A stretch of DNA of 64,000 bases from Sphingomonas_O antarctica (GCF_965137005.1 NZ_CBCRXM010000003.1:246506-310505), one strand, 5' to 3'. Positions 7,408 through 17,308 are shown, counted from the stretch's first letter. The notes: a model not told the origin generated them from the sequence alone. A program made the numbers and translations.

Positions 7408-8892
7408 CTAATGCGCGTCCACCACCACGTCGGGCAAGTCGGCACGCGAACGGCGCATCACGAAGATCAGCGGCATCACCGCGATCGCCGCCCACATCAT
7501 CACATAATAATCGTCGAGATAGGCGATCATCACCGCCTGGCGCGTGACTTCGCTGTTCATCATCTGGGTGATCGCCGCGCCGTCGAAGCCGAGCTGTTCG
7601 AAGATCCCCTGCCCCAAAAACGGCAGCCGGGTTTGCGACAAATGGCCGCCCAGCGTCGAATGGCTGACCTGAGTGTTGCGCGCGATCAGGGCGGTCATCA
7701 GCGAAATCGCCACCGACCCGCCGATCGAGCGCATCAGATTGTACAGTGACGCAGCGTCCGTTCTAAGGGCGCTCGACAAAGTCGACAGGGCCAGCAGGTT
7801 CATCGGCAGCACGACAAGTCCGAGGCCCAGCCCCTGGATCAGCCCGGTGACGATGATCGGCCGCTGGTCCATCTGCAGGTCGAACCCGGTCATCATCCAC
7901 AGCGACAACGCCAGCAATGCCATCCCCGTGAGGATCGGGACGCGCGGATCGATGATCCTGGCCAGCCGTCCCGCCAGAAGCATCCCCGCCATCGTGCCGA
8001 CACCGCGCGGCGCGGTCAGCACCCCCGCCAGCAACACCGGATAGCCGAGCAACGCCTGCAGCATCGGTGCCACCAGCGCCGCACCCGCCATCAAAATCCC
8101 GCCCAGTACGAAGATCGATACGCATGCCGTGACGAAGTTGCGGTCGGCGAACAGCGCGCGCGGCAGCACCGTGTCCTTCGTCGTCACGGTGTGGACGATG
8201 AACATCCACGACGTCATCAAACAGATGCCGAGTTCGACCCAGATCTCGGTTGCGTCGAACCAGTCGAGCTGCACGCCGCGATCGAGCAATAGCTGCATCG
8301 AGCAGAGCGCAGTCGCCAGCAACACGAAGCCGGTCAGGTCGAACCGCCGCCCGGCCTGCTTGCCGCCCGAAAGCAGCAACCAGCCGCCGATCGCGGTGAC
8401 GATGCCGATCGGCACGTTGATGTAAAACACCCAGCGCCAGTTGAAATTGTCGGTGAGATAACCGCCGACGACCGGCCCCAGAATCGGCCCGACCATGATC
8501 ACCAGCCCCCACAGGGTCATCGCTTGAACGTGCTTTTCGGGCGGGTTGATGTCGTACATGATCGCCTGGCTCATCGGCGCGAGGACGGCACCGCACAGCC
8601 CCTGGATCAATCGCGCCGCGACCATCGTGGTCAGCGAATTGGCGACGCCGCACAAAGCGGAGGAGATCGTGAAGCCGGCGACCGCAACGGTGAACAGCAT
8701 CCGCCGTCCGAGCCGTGCCGATAGCCAGCCGGTGAGGGGCAGTGCCACCGCGCTCGCGAGGATGTAGCTGGTCAACACCCATGAAATCGTATCCGGTGAC
8801 GCGCTCAAGGCTGCCTGCATATGCGGCAAGGCCACGTTGGCGATGGTCGTATCGAGCACCACGATGAACGTCGCCGCCATCGTCAGGGTCAT
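7408..8892 (-). CDS. EmrB/QacA-type major facilitator exporter (DHA2, 14 segments)
   Basis: The protein opens with MAATFIVVLDTTIANVALPHMQ and carries WVLTSYILASAVALPLTGWLSARLGRR, both hallmarks of drug:proton antiporters of the EmrB family. About 14 membrane segments are visible. It would export a drug or toxic metabolite from the inner membrane. No EmrA-type adaptor gene is nearby. The frame stays open for about 240 codons upstream as an antisense shadow of ubiH. ATG 8892 gives 494 residues, but homologues usually have about 10-15 residues before the first helix, so a CTG at 8937 directly after the ubiH stop is a serious alternative start. Confidence 0.88.
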   Translation of the reverse strand: MTLTMAATFIVVLDTTIANVALPHMQAALSASPDTISWVLTSYILASAVALPLTGWLSARLGRRMLFTVAVAGFTISSALCGVANSLTTMVAARLIQGLCGAVLAPMSQAIMYDINPPEKHVQAMTLWGLVIMVGPILGPVVGGYLTDNFNWRWVFYINVPIGIVTAIGGWLLLSGGKQAGRRFDLTGFVLLATALCSMQLLLDRGVQLDWFDATEIWVELGICLMTSWMFIVHTVTTKDTVLPRALFADRNFVTACVSIFVLGGILMAGAALVAPMLQALLGYPVLLAGVLTAPRGVGTMAGMLLAGRLARIIDPRVPILTGMALLALSLWMMTGFDLQMDQRPIIVTGLIQGLGLGLVVLPMNLLALSTLSSALRTDAASLYNLMRSIGGSVAISLMTALIARNTQVSHSTLGGHLSQTRLPFLGQGIFEQLGFDGAAITQMMNSEVTRQAVMIAYLDDYYVMMWAAIAVMPLIFVMRRSRADLPDVVVDAH

Positions 8893-8933
8893 GATCAGCA
8901 GACGCCTGCCGGACGGGAGGACGGTCGGATCGG

Positions 8934-10130
8934 TCAGATCATCGTGCCCCGCAGCAGCGTCGGTAGTTCGCCGACTTCGCCGCGCGCTTCGGCCATGAAG
9001 AAGCTCTTGAGGGGCGCGATGCGTTCGACCGCGCCGATGCCGAAACGGCGGACGGCGCGGGGAATTCGACCGGGGACGCCGAACAGCCGCGTGAACGAGT
9101 CGGTCGCGACCGATACCGCCATCGCATCGAACCCGCGCCAGCGCTGATACCGCGCCAGCAATTGTGCATCGCCGAGATCGAGGCCGAGCCGGCTGCCCTC
9201 GACGATCACTTGCGCCAGTGCGGCAGCATCGCGCCAGCCGAGATTGAGCCCTTGCCCGGCAATCGGGTGAATGCCGTGCGCCGCATCGCCGACCAAAGCC
9301 AGCCGCTCGCCGATGATCGTCGCGGCATGATGGAAGCCGAGCGGCCAAGCGGCACGTGGGGCGGCGATGGTGAACTTGCCAAGCAGTCCGCCCGCCGCTT
9401 TTTCGGCTTCGACCGCGAAAGCGTGGTCGCTGAGCGCCATCATGCCGGCGGCATCCTTGCCGTGGACGCTCCACACGACCGCAGAGCGCTTGCCACCGAT
9501 CATCGGCAGCAAGGCAAACGGGCCGGCAGGATAGAAAATCTCGTGTGCCACGCCGCCGTGGTCGCGCTCGTGATCGAATGCCGTGACGATTGCCGAATGC
9601 GCGTATTGCCACTGCGCGATGCGAATGCCGGCCGCGTCGCGCGTCGGCGACCGGCGTCCCTCGGCCGCGACGAGCAGGTCGGCACGGACTTCAGAGCCGT
9701 CCGACAATGTCGCGAACACGCCGTCTTCGCGCCGGTCGACCTCGGCCCGCGCGGGCATGCGCAGGTCAATATTGGACGATGCCAGCGCGGCTTCACGCAA
9801 TTCGCGGCGCAAGATGCGGTTCTCGACCATCGTGCCCAAGGGCCGCTCGTCCGCGAACACCAGCGGATCGCGTTGCAGCCCGTCGCGCACCTCGATGCGG
9901 TGGATCGGCTGACCATGCGGGACCAGCCGTTCGGCAATCCCGATCGCTTCGAGCATGTTCCAGCTGGCCGACGCGATCGCCGAGGCGCGTCCATCGAACG
10001 TCGGTGAAAGGGTGGTTGCCGGATCGGCAGGATCGACGACCACGCTGCTGACGCCGTGCCGGTCCAGCGCCAATGCGAGCGTGAGCCCGACCAACCCGCC
10101 GCCGAGGATGAGGACGTCCGTGCGTTGCAT
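8934..10130 (-). CDS. UbiH/UbiF-type FAD-dependent hydroxylase (ubiquinone synthesis)
   Basis: This 398-residue monooxygenase has the FAD-binding LGGGLVGLTLALAL near residue 10 and the second FAD motif GDAAHGIHPIAGQGLNLGWRD near 280, diagnostic of the UbiH/UbiF/COQ6 family. These enzymes hydroxylate the aromatic ring of ubiquinone precursors with O2 and NADPH at the inner membrane. Which ring position it hydroxylates cannot be told from sequence alone. The start ATG 10130 is fixed by the FAD motif; the frame extends upstream into an intergenic repeat but that part has no coding character. The exporter gene follows directly. Confidence 0.9.
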   Translation of the reverse strand: MQRTDVLILGGGLVGLTLALALDRHGVSSVVVDPADPATTLSPTFDGRASAIASASWNMLEAIGIAERLVPHGQPIHRIEVRDGLQRDPLVFADERPLGTMVENRILRRELREAALASSNIDLRMPARAEVDRREDGVFATLSDGSEVRADLLVAAEGRRSPTRDAAGIRIAQWQYAHSAIVTAFDHERDHGGVAHEIFYPAGPFALLPMIGGKRSAVVWSVHGKDAAGMMALSDHAFAVEAEKAAGGLLGKFTIAAPRAAWPLGFHHAATIIGERLALVGDAAHGIHPIAGQGLNLGWRDAAALAQVIVEGSRLGLDLGDAQLLARYQRWRGFDAMAVSVATDSFTRLFGVPGRIPRAVRRFGIGAVERIAPLKSFFMAEARGEVGELPTLLRGTMI

Positions 10131-10159
10131 GAGGGTGCAATAGCCGCCCCGACCCACGC

Positions 10160-10238
10160 CGTCACCCCGGCGGAGGCCGGGGCCGTCGGCCACGGTCGTG
10201 CTCCACAGCGAGCGGCCCCGGCCTCCGCCGGGGCGACG
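10160..10238. repeat. Intergenic palindromic repeat, copy 1
   Basis: Arms 10160-10185 and 10213-10238 (26 bases each) are complementary with one mismatch. The right arm starts CGGCCCCGGCCTCCGCCGGG. It lies between the divergent ubiH and ftsK genes. The same arms recur at 18905-18983 and 40255-40333. Confidence 0.85.
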
Positions 10239-10309
10239 CGACGTGCATTGACGGCGACTCCCCGACATGGGATTCTTCCACACACGACCGAACAAACGGA
10301 GCGGGGACA

Positions 10310-12607
10310 ATGGCGAGCCGGGCCGAGGGCAATTGGCAGGATGCGATGAAGCGCGGCGCGGTACGCGGCGGGACGCTGACCGGTGCGGTGCTGTTGCTCG
10401 CGGTGACGCTGGCGCTGGGACTGGCCTTGCTCAGCTATCGCGCCACCGATGGGTCGATGAACACCGCCGCGGGTGGCGCGACGCACAACTGGATCGGTGT
10501 GCCCGGCGCATGGACTGCGGATGTCCTGCTGACGTTGTTCGGACCGGCGTCGGCATTGTGGCTGCCGGTATCTGCCGTCCTGGCACTCCGGCTGTGGCGC
10601 GATTCGCACCCCGCCGGGTGGAAGCGCCAGCTGCTCGGCACCCTCCTCGCGGTCGCCCTGTTCGCGGCAGCCATCGGCATCGTCGTCGGTGGCGAAGCGC
10701 CGGGGCTGCCCGCAGGCTATGGCGGCGTGATCGGCATGTTGGTCGGCAAGGGCGCGGCGTCCGCCTTGTCGTTGGTTCCCGATCCGGCGTGGGTTGCACC
10801 GGCGGGCTGGGCAGTCGCGGGGCTGTTCGCGCTGATCGCCACCTTCGTCTGGGCGCGCTCGCTGGCGCTGGACGAGGTCGAACGCGCGTTCCTGTTCACG
10901 CGGCGCGAGCGCGCGGCGCGCGACGAGATCGCGTTCGACGATGAACCCTCGATCGTCAAAATGCCGCGACCGGCCAAGCCCGCATTGCCGCGCGCTGCCT
11001 TGCCCGAAACGGTCCGCTCCAAACCCGTCATTGCCGATCGCGCCCCGGCCCGCGCACCCAATAAGGATCGCCAGCCGAGCCTCGCCTTGCGCGACAAATA
11101 CGTCCTGCCGTCGCTCGACCTGCTGACGCCCGCGCCGCCCTCGACCGGTCCCGCGCTCGACAAAGCGAGCCTCGAAAAGAATGCGCGGCTGCTCGAAACC
11201 GTGCTCGATACCTTCAATGTGAAGGGCGAGATCAAGGAAGTCCGTCCCGGCCCGGTCGTGACGATGTACGAGCTGGAGCCCGCCCCGGGCATCAAGGCCA
11301 GCCGCGTGGTGCAGCTGGCCGACGACATCGCGCGCAACATGTCGGCGCTGTCGGCGCGCATCGCGACGATCCCCGGCCGCACGGTCATCGGCATCGAACT
11401 GCCCAATGCGCGGCGCGAGGCGGTGGTGCTGCACGAGCTGATCGCCAGCGACGCGTTCGACGATACCGGCGGGTCGCTGCCATTGGTACTCGGCAAGAAT
11501 ATCGCGGGCGATCCGGTGATCGCCGACCTTGCGCCGATGCCCCATCTGCTGGTCGCGGGGACCACTGGCTCGGGCAAGTCGGTCGGACTTAACGCGATGA
11601 TCTGTTCGCTGCTGTACCGGCTGACCCCGGATCAGTGTCGCATGATCATGATCGATCCGAAAATGCTCGAACTGTCCAGCTATGAGGACATTCCGCACCT
11701 CCTTGCCCCGGTCGTCACTGAGCCAGCGAAGGCGATCCGCGCACTCAAATGGGCGGTGGAGCAGATGGAAGACCGCTATCGCATGATGGCGTCGATCGGC
11801 GTGCGCGGCCTCGCCAGCTTCAACGAGAAAGTGCTCGCGGCGAAGGCCAAGGGTTCGAAGCTCGGGCGGCGCATCCAGTGCGGTTACGATGCCGAAACCG
11901 GGCAGCCGATCTACGAAGAAGAGAGCCTGGATTTCGAGCCGCTGCCGCAGATCGTCGTGATCGTCGACGAATTGGCGGATTTGATGATGACTGCGGGCAA
12001 GGAGGTCGAATTCCTGATTCAGCGCCTCGCGCAGAAGGCGCGCGCCGCGGGCATTCATTTGATCATGGCGACGCAGCGTCCCTCCGTCGACGTCATCACC
12101 GGCGTGATCAAGGCGAATCTGCCGACGCGAATTTCGTTCGCGGTAACCTCGAAAATCGACAGCCGCACGATCCTCGGCGAACAGGGCGCCGAACAACTGC
12201 TGGGCAAGGGCGACATGCTGTACATGCCCGGCGGCAAGCAGGTCGTCCGCGTCCACGGCCCGTTCGTCAGCGACGAAGAGGTCAAGGCGGTCGCCGATCA
12301 CTGGCGCGGCCAGGGCACGCCCGATTACATCATGGCGGTGACCGAGGAGCCCGAGGACGGCGGCTTCGACCTCGACGGCGCGCCGACCGGCGAAGATTCG
12401 GCAGAGGATCAATTGTATCGCAAGGCGCGGCAGTTGGTCGCGGAGAGCCAGAAGGCCTCGACCAGCTGGCTCCAGCGGCAATTGCGCGTCGGTTACAACT
12501 CGGCGGCGCGGTTGATCGAGCGGATGGAAACTGACGGCCTCGTCTCGCGGCCCGACCATGTCGGGCGGCGCGAAGTGCTGATGGATACGGACGGCCGTCA
12601 GCACTGA
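10310..12607 (+). CDS. ftsK: DNA translocase FtsK
   Basis: The 765-residue protein has four membrane segments in its first 190 residues, a short basic linker, and the RecA-like motor with Walker A GTTGSGKS near 420 and Walker B VVIVDELADLM near 545. The last 65 residues form a winged gamma domain (KARQLVAESQKASTSWLQRQLRVGYN) that reads polar sequences and contacts XerCD. FtsK sits at the division septum and pumps chromosome termini apart before the septum closes. The linker is short compared with E. coli FtsK, as is usual in alphaproteobacteria. Confidence 0.97.
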   Translation: MASRAEGNWQDAMKRGAVRGGTLTGAVLLLAVTLALGLALLSYRATDGSMNTAAGGATHNWIGVPGAWTADVLLTLFGPASALWLPVSAVLALRLWRDSHPAGWKRQLLGTLLAVALFAAAIGIVVGGEAPGLPAGYGGVIGMLVGKGAASALSLVPDPAWVAPAGWAVAGLFALIATFVWARSLALDEVERAFLFTRRERAARDEIAFDDEPSIVKMPRPAKPALPRAALPETVRSKPVIADRAPARAPNKDRQPSLALRDKYVLPSLDLLTPAPPSTGPALDKASLEKNARLLETVLDTFNVKGEIKEVRPGPVVTMYELEPAPGIKASRVVQLADDIARNMSALSARIATIPGRTVIGIELPNARREAVVLHELIASDAFDDTGGSLPLVLGKNIAGDPVIADLAPMPHLLVAGTTGSGKSVGLNAMICSLLYRLTPDQCRMIMIDPKMLELSSYEDIPHLLAPVVTEPAKAIRALKWAVEQMEDRYRMMASIGVRGLASFNEKVLAAKAKGSKLGRRIQCGYDAETGQPIYEEESLDFEPLPQIVVIVDELADLMMTAGKEVEFLIQRLAQKARAAGIHLIMATQRPSVDVITGVIKANLPTRISFAVTSKIDSRTILGEQGAEQLLGKGDMLYMPGGKQVVRVHGPFVSDEEVKAVADHWRGQGTPDYIMAVTEEPEDGGFDLDGAPTGEDSAEDQLYRKARQLVAESQKASTSWLQRQLRVGYNSAARLIERMETDGLVSRPDHVGRREVLMDTDGRQH

Positions 12608-12645
12608 CGTTTGCCGTAGCGGCCACGCACGCTAAGGGGCCGCGC

Positions 12646-13872
12646 ATGCCTTCCACCCAGCCGCTCGTCACGCTCGCCGATATTCAAGCCGCCGCTGCGC
12701 GCATCGCGGGGGCGGTGATCCACACGCCGACGATGAAAAGCCAGACGCTGTCCAACATGCTCGGCTGCGACATTTGGCTGAAGTTCGAAAACCTCCAATT
12801 CACGGCGGCATACAAGGAACGCGGTGCGCTCAACAAATTGCTGCTGATGGCCGAGGTCGATCGCGCCAAGGGCGTGATCGCGGCGTCGGCGGGCAATCAC
12901 GCGCAGGGGCTGGCCTATCACGGCGCGCGGCTGGGCATTCCGGTGACCATCGTCATGCCGCACCCGACCCCGACGGTGAAGGTGATGCAGACCGAAGGAC
13001 ATGGCGCGACGGTGATCCTGCACGGCGAGACGTTCGACGCGGCTTATGCACATGCCCGCGAACTCGAGATCGAGCGCAGCCTGACCTTCGTTCACCCGTT
13101 CGACGATCTGGACGTGATCGCCGGGCAAGGCACGGTCGGGCTCGAAATGCTCGCCGATGCGCCGGAGATCGACACGCTGGTCATTCCGATCGGCGGCGGC
13201 GGACTGCTGTCGGGTATCGGTACCGCGGCGCGCGCGCTGCGTCCGGGCATCGCGGTGCACGGCGTCCAGGCCGAGCTGTATCCGTCGATGTACGACGTCA
13301 TCACCGGCGCCGACCTGCCGTGCGGCGGCGACACGCTGGCCGAGGGGATTGCGGTCAAGGAGCCGGGACACATCACGCGCGAAATCGTCCGCGCGGTCGC
13401 CGACGACATCATGCTGGTCAGCGAGCGCGAACTCGAACGCGCGGTCAGCCTGTTGCTGCAGATCGAGAAAACCGTGGTCGAGGGCGCTGGTGCAGCGGGT
13501 CTCGCCGCGTTACTGTCCGATCCCGAAAAGTTCGCGGGAAAGAACGTCGGCATCGTGCTGTGCGGCGGCAATATCGATACGCGGCTGCTCGCCAATGTGC
13601 TGCTGCGCGATCTGGCACGATCAGGCCGCCTCGCGCGTCTGCGCATTCGCCTGCAGGACCGTCCCGGCGCGCTGTTTCATGTCGCCAAGGTGTTCCACGA
13701 GCAGCAGGTCAACATCATCGAGGTGTATCACCAGCGCGTGTTCACGAACCTCCCCGCCAAGGGGCTGGTCACCGAAATCGAATGCGAAACCCGCGACGGG
13801 GCGCATCTGGAACGGCTGGTCGCGGCGCTCAAAGCGGCGGAGTATGACGTGGCCCCGATCGAGCTCGCCTGA
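12646..13872 (+). CDS. Threonine ammonia-lyase (threonine dehydratase)
   Basis: The 408-residue protein carries the PLP-binding lysine in AYKERGA (K57), the SAGNHAQG substrate loop and the glycine-rich phosphate clamp IPIGGGGLLSGIG. After the catalytic domain there is one ACT-like regulatory domain (about 325-405, from RLRIRLQDRPGALFHVAKVFHE). It converts L-threonine to 2-oxobutanoate and ammonia, feeding isoleucine synthesis or catabolism. A single ACT domain fits the shorter TdcB-like/IlvA form found in alphaproteobacteria. It follows ftsK by 38 bases but has no functional link to it. Confidence 0.92.
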   Translation: MPSTQPLVTLADIQAAAARIAGAVIHTPTMKSQTLSNMLGCDIWLKFENLQFTAAYKERGALNKLLLMAEVDRAKGVIAASAGNHAQGLAYHGARLGIPVTIVMPHPTPTVKVMQTEGHGATVILHGETFDAAYAHARELEIERSLTFVHPFDDLDVIAGQGTVGLEMLADAPEIDTLVIPIGGGGLLSGIGTAARALRPGIAVHGVQAELYPSMYDVITGADLPCGGDTLAEGIAVKEPGHITREIVRAVADDIMLVSERELERAVSLLLQIEKTVVEGAGAAGLAALLSDPEKFAGKNVGIVLCGGNIDTRLLANVLLRDLARSGRLARLRIRLQDRPGALFHVAKVFHEQQVNIIEVYHQRVFTNLPAKGLVTEIECETRDGAHLERLVAALKAAEYDVAPIELA

Positions 13873-13927
13873 AAAAGAGAGTTAACCGGCTTTTCACACT
13901 CTGCCGCTTTGCGCATAACCTCGACTC

Positions 13928-14698
13928 GTGAGCGTCCAGACCAAATTTCCCCGGTTCTTTGTGACGACCCCGTCGCCCTGCCCCTATTTGCCCGGGCAGA
14001 CCGAGCGCAAATTGTTCACCGAACTGCATGGGGCGGGCGCCGCCGAGTTGCACGACGCGCTGTCGCAGATCGGTTTCCGCCGCAGCCAGAGCGTGGCGTA
14101 TCGCCCGTCATGCGTGACGTGCTCAGCCTGTGTTTCGGTGCGCACATTGACTCAGGAATTCGCCCCCAATGCGACGCAGCGCCGTTTGACGCGGCATTAT
14201 GCCGGGCTCGACATCGCCGCCTGCCGCCCCTGGGCGACCGCCGAACAATTCGGGTTGTTGCAACGCTATCTCGAGGCGCGACACGCACGCGGCGGGATGG
14301 TCGGCATGGACGAAACCGACTTCGCCGAAATGATCGAAGTGTCGCCGGTCGATTCCTATGTCGTCGAATATCGCGACGACGGACGGCTGGTCGGCGCCTG
14401 TCTGACCGACCGCCAGGCCGACGGGCTGTCGCTGATCTACAGCTTTTTCGATCCCGATTATGACGGGCTCGGCACCTTCATCATCCTCAATCACATTGCC
14501 CGCGCCGCCGATGCCGGCCTGCCACACGTCTATCTCGGCTATTGGGTACAGGGCGCGAAGGCGATGGAATATAAGGCGCGCTTCCGCCCGATGGAGCGGT
14601 TGGGACCTGCGGGCTGGCAGCGGGTCACCGATGCGGAAGCGGCGCCGTCACTCCGCAGCGAAGGCGCCGAGGGCAGCCCCGGCGCCCATAAACTCTAG
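13928..14698 (+). CDS. bpt: Aspartate/glutamate leucyltransferase (Bpt)
   Basis: The 256-residue protein begins with TTPSPCPYLPGQTERKLFTEL and has RRSQSVAYRPSCVTCSACVSVR, the cysteine-containing N-terminal half of Bpt/ATE proteins. The C-terminal GNAT-like half includes YSFFDPDY and YLGYWVQGAKAMEYKARFRP. Bpt transfers leucine from tRNA to N-terminal Asp or Glu of proteins, marking them for ClpS-ClpAP. GTG 13928 is the start. The gene converges with purA and their 3' ends overlap by four bases. Confidence 0.94.
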   Translation: MSVQTKFPRFFVTTPSPCPYLPGQTERKLFTELHGAGAAELHDALSQIGFRRSQSVAYRPSCVTCSACVSVRTLTQEFAPNATQRRLTRHYAGLDIAACRPWATAEQFGLLQRYLEARHARGGMVGMDETDFAEMIEVSPVDSYVVEYRDDGRLVGACLTDRQADGLSLIYSFFDPDYDGLGTFIILNHIARAADAGLPHVYLGYWVQGAKAMEYKARFRPMERLGPAGWQRVTDAEAAPSLRSEGAEGSPGAHKL

Positions 14699-15981
14699 CC
14701 CGCGAACGGATCGCGGACCAAGATCGTATCTTCACGCTCGGGGCTGGTTGAAACCAGTGCCACGGGGCAGTCGATCAATTCTTCGACGCGTTTGATGTAT
14801 TTGACGGCCTGTGCCGGCAGTTCCGCCCAGCTGCGCGCACCCGCGGTCGATTCGCTCCAGCCTTCAATCTCTTCATAGATCGGCTCGGCCGCCGCCTGAT
14901 CGATCGCATGTGGCGGAAGGTAATCGTAAGTCTTGCCGCCAACGCGGTAGCCGGTGCAGATTTTGAGCGTCTCGAACCCGTCGAGCACGTCGAGCTTGGT
15001 CAGCGCGATGCCGGTGATCCCGCCGACAGCCGCCGCCTGCCGCACCAGCACCGCGTCGAACCAGCCGCAGCGCCGTTTGCGCCCCGTCACGGTGCCGAAT
15101 TCATGCCCGCGCGTGCCCAGCCGCTCACCCGTTTCATCGTCCAGCTCGGTTGGGAACGGCCCCTGCCCGACGCGCGTGGTGTAGGCCTTAACGATGCCCA
15201 GCACGAAACCGGTCGCGGCGGGACCCATGCCGGACCCACTCGCCGCGGTTCCCGATACGGTGTTGGACGAGGTGACGAACGGATAGGTCCCGTGATCGAC
15301 GTCGAGCAGCATGCCCTGTGCGCCTTCGAACAGGATACGCTTGCCGTCGCGCCGCGCCTGGTCGAGCAATCGCCACACCGGACGCGCGTAAGGCAGCACC
15401 GCGGGCGCGATCGCCGCCAGATCGCGCATCAATCGCTCACGATCGACCGGGCCGACGTTGAACCCGGCGCGGATCGCGTCGTGATGCGCGCACAGCCGGT
15501 CGATCTGCGGAGCGAGGCTGTCGAGATGCGCCAGATCGCACACGCGAATCGCGCGGCGCCCGACCTTGTCTTCATACGCCGGACCGATGCCGCGCCGCGT
15601 GGTGCCGATCTTGAACGCCGAGGCATCCTCGCGAAACGCATCGAGATCGCGGTGGAATGGCAGGATCAAGGGACAGGTTTCGGCGACCGACAAGGTCTCC
15701 GGTGAAATCGCTACGCCTTGCGCGCGGAGCTTTTCGACCTCGTCGCGGAAATGCCACGGATCGAGCACGACGCCATTGCCGATCATCGACGGCGTGCCGC
15801 GCACGATGCCCGATGGCAGCAGGCTCAATTTATAGACCTCATTGCCGACGACCAGCGTGTGCCCGGCATTATGCCCGCCCTGGAAGCGCACCACGGCATC
15901 GGCGCGCGCGGCGAGCCAATCGACGATCTTGCCCTTGCCCTCGTCGCCCCATTGCGCGCCGATTACGGTGACGTTGGCCAA
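14695..15981 (-). CDS. purA: Adenylosuccinate synthetase
   Basis: The 428-residue protein starts MANVTVIGAQWGDEGKGKIVD, with the GDEGKGK GTP-binding loop at residues 12-18, and continues with GGHNAGHT and the late RKRRCGWFDAV. It joins IMP and aspartate with GTP to give adenylosuccinate, the first step from IMP to AMP. The length is normal. The gene is transcribed alone, with the small exported-protein gene at 16071 divergent from its 5' end. Confidence 0.97.
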   Translation of the reverse strand: MANVTVIGAQWGDEGKGKIVDWLAARADAVVRFQGGHNAGHTLVVGNEVYKLSLLPSGIVRGTPSMIGNGVVLDPWHFRDEVEKLRAQGVAISPETLSVAETCPLILPFHRDLDAFREDASAFKIGTTRRGIGPAYEDKVGRRAIRVCDLAHLDSLAPQIDRLCAHHDAIRAGFNVGPVDRERLMRDLAAIAPAVLPYARPVWRLLDQARRDGKRILFEGAQGMLLDVDHGTYPFVTSSNTVSGTAASGSGMGPAATGFVLGIVKAYTTRVGQGPFPTELDDETGERLGTRGHEFGTVTGRKRRCGWFDAVLVRQAAAVGGITGIALTKLDVLDGFETLKICTGYRVGGKTYDYLPPHAIDQAAAEPIYEEIEGWSESTAGARSWAELPAQAVKYIKRVEELIDCPVALVSTSPEREDTILVRDPFAG

Positions 15982-16070
15982 GATTCGGTTCCGTTCAGAT
16001 ATGGGAAAGGCGTGCGCCGGTTATGGGCGATACGCGCGCGCGTCCACCCTGCTCGTGCCGGAGACCCGCC

Positions 16071-16379
16071 ATGCGCTCGATCGCCCTGCTCATTCCCTTC
16101 GCTTTTTCCGCCGTCGCCGCGATGGCACAGGATGTACCGGCACCGCGCCCGATGCTCAGCGACGCCTGCCGCGCCGAGGTCCAGACGCTGTGCCCCGCCA
16201 GCACCGATCGCGATGCGCGCCGTCAATGCATGATGGCCAGCCGCGACAAATTGTCCGACGGTTGCAAGGGTGAAATTGCCAAGCGGATGGAAGCGATGCG
16301 CGCAATGCGTCAGCAAGCTCAGGCGAGCAATCAGCCGGCGGTGCCGCCCGCCGACAATGCCACGACATCCCCGCGATAA
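16071..16379 (+). CDS. Small exported cysteine-rich-repeat protein
   Basis: This 102-residue protein has a clear signal peptide (MRSIALLIPFAFSAVAAMAQ) and then one unit with four cysteines, SDACRAEVQTLCP and RQCMMASRDKLSDGCK, which resembles the cysteine-rich repeat best known from GLG1. The C-terminus is alanine/proline-rich. It is likely periplasmic with two disulfides; its role is unknown. The frame extends 16 codons further 5', but ATG 16071 starts the signal peptide and has GGAG 8 bases upstream. Confidence 0.75.
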   Translation: MRSIALLIPFAFSAVAAMAQDVPAPRPMLSDACRAEVQTLCPASTDRDARRQCMMASRDKLSDGCKGEIAKRMEAMRAMRQQAQASNQPAVPPADNATTSPR

Positions 16380-16383
16380 GGTT

Positions 16384-17298
16384 TCAGCCGAAACTGCCCG
16401 GATAAACTGAAAATCCGACCGCCGGTTCGTCGGTACCCGCGATGACATAACTGCCGCCGCGGCCGATTTCGCGTTCGCCGGCGAAAAGCGAAAAACCGAA
16501 CCAGCTTTGATATTCGAAGCCGTGCCGTTCGGTCGGGTCGACGGTGACGCGTGCGCCATCGGCGGCCAGCGCGTCGGCGATGCGCGTTATACCGTCGATG
16601 CGGCTGGTCAAAAGCCCGGCATGGTCGAAGCGACGCAACGCGCTCAACGCCTTGCCGGGTTCGCCCATCGCCCCGAGCAGGGGCAGCCAGTGGCCCAGTT
16701 CCGCCGCAACCAGCCCGCCTGCATCCTTCATATCCAGCAAATGATCGATCGCCGCCACACGCTCGGCAGGTTCGATCTTGCCGCAGAGGATCGTGACCAG
16801 ATCGGGCAACGTCAGATCGACGGTGATGTCTTTCGCCCCGCCGGCTCGGAGGGCGGCCAAGGCCAGCGCAACGATCTCGAGCGCTGCGTCGACCGTGTCC
16901 AGACCGATCAATTCCGCGCCGATCTGCGTCCGTTCGCGCGCCGGATCGAGGCCGCCCGCCGCCAGTTTGACGACCTGCCCGGCATAGCCGAGCCGCAACG
17001 GGCGCGGCGCCGCGGCCAGCGTCGTCGCGGCAATACGGGCAATCTGTGGGGTGATGTCCGACCGGACCGCCAACAGCCGCTGTGTCTTCGGATCGACGAA
17101 CCGCGCCAGATCGGTGCGCGCACCCTGCAGCCGCGCCGCCAGCCCGTCCTCATATTCGACCAGAGGCGGTGACACCTGAGCGAACCCGGCATCCCCGATT
17201 GCCGTGAGCATCGCCGCCACACGCGCCAATGCCGCCGCCGCCTCGCCGGGCAAACGGTCGCGCAGCCCCTCGGGCAACAATCCGGCGGGAATCGTCAT
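16384..17298 (-). CDS. hisZ: ATP phosphoribosyltransferase regulatory subunit HisZ
   Basis: The 304-residue protein shows the class II aminoacyl-tRNA-synthetase-like fold: PPLVEYEDGL, then FVDPKTQRLLAVRSDITPQIARIAAT and RLGYAGQVVK, matching HisZ rather than HisRS because the histidine-activation motifs and anticodon domain are absent. HisZ combines with short HisG to form the first enzyme of histidine synthesis. No hisG is in the window. It lies 10 bases after serA on the same strand, so serC-serA-hisZ probably form a unit. Confidence 0.88.
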   Translation of the reverse strand: MTIPAGLLPEGLRDRLPGEAAAALARVAAMLTAIGDAGFAQVSPPLVEYEDGLAARLQGARTDLARFVDPKTQRLLAVRSDITPQIARIAATTLAAAPRPLRLGYAGQVVKLAAGGLDPARERTQIGAELIGLDTVDAALEIVALALAALRAGGAKDITVDLTLPDLVTILCGKIEPAERVAAIDHLLDMKDAGGLVAAELGHWLPLLGAMGEPGKALSALRRFDHAGLLTSRIDGITRIADALAADGARVTVDPTERHGFEYQSWFGFSLFAGEREIGRGGSYVIAGTDEPAVGFSVYPGSFG

Positions 17299-17308
17299 TG
17301 AGCGCGCC

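Noticed and set aside
5947..7749. Long plus-strand frame opposite mgtE
   Set aside because: The translation is rich in His, Gln and Arg with no domain; mgtE on the other strand is unambiguous.
9500..12604. Very long minus-strand frame opposite ftsK and into ubiH
   Set aside because: It is an antisense shadow of ftsK with arginine-rich low-complexity translation; only its end coincides with the ubiH region, where the true frame is different.
16381..16394. GTTTC-AGCC-GAAAC hairpin between convergent genes
   Set aside because: The stem is only five base pairs and overlaps the hisZ stop; too weak to call a terminator.
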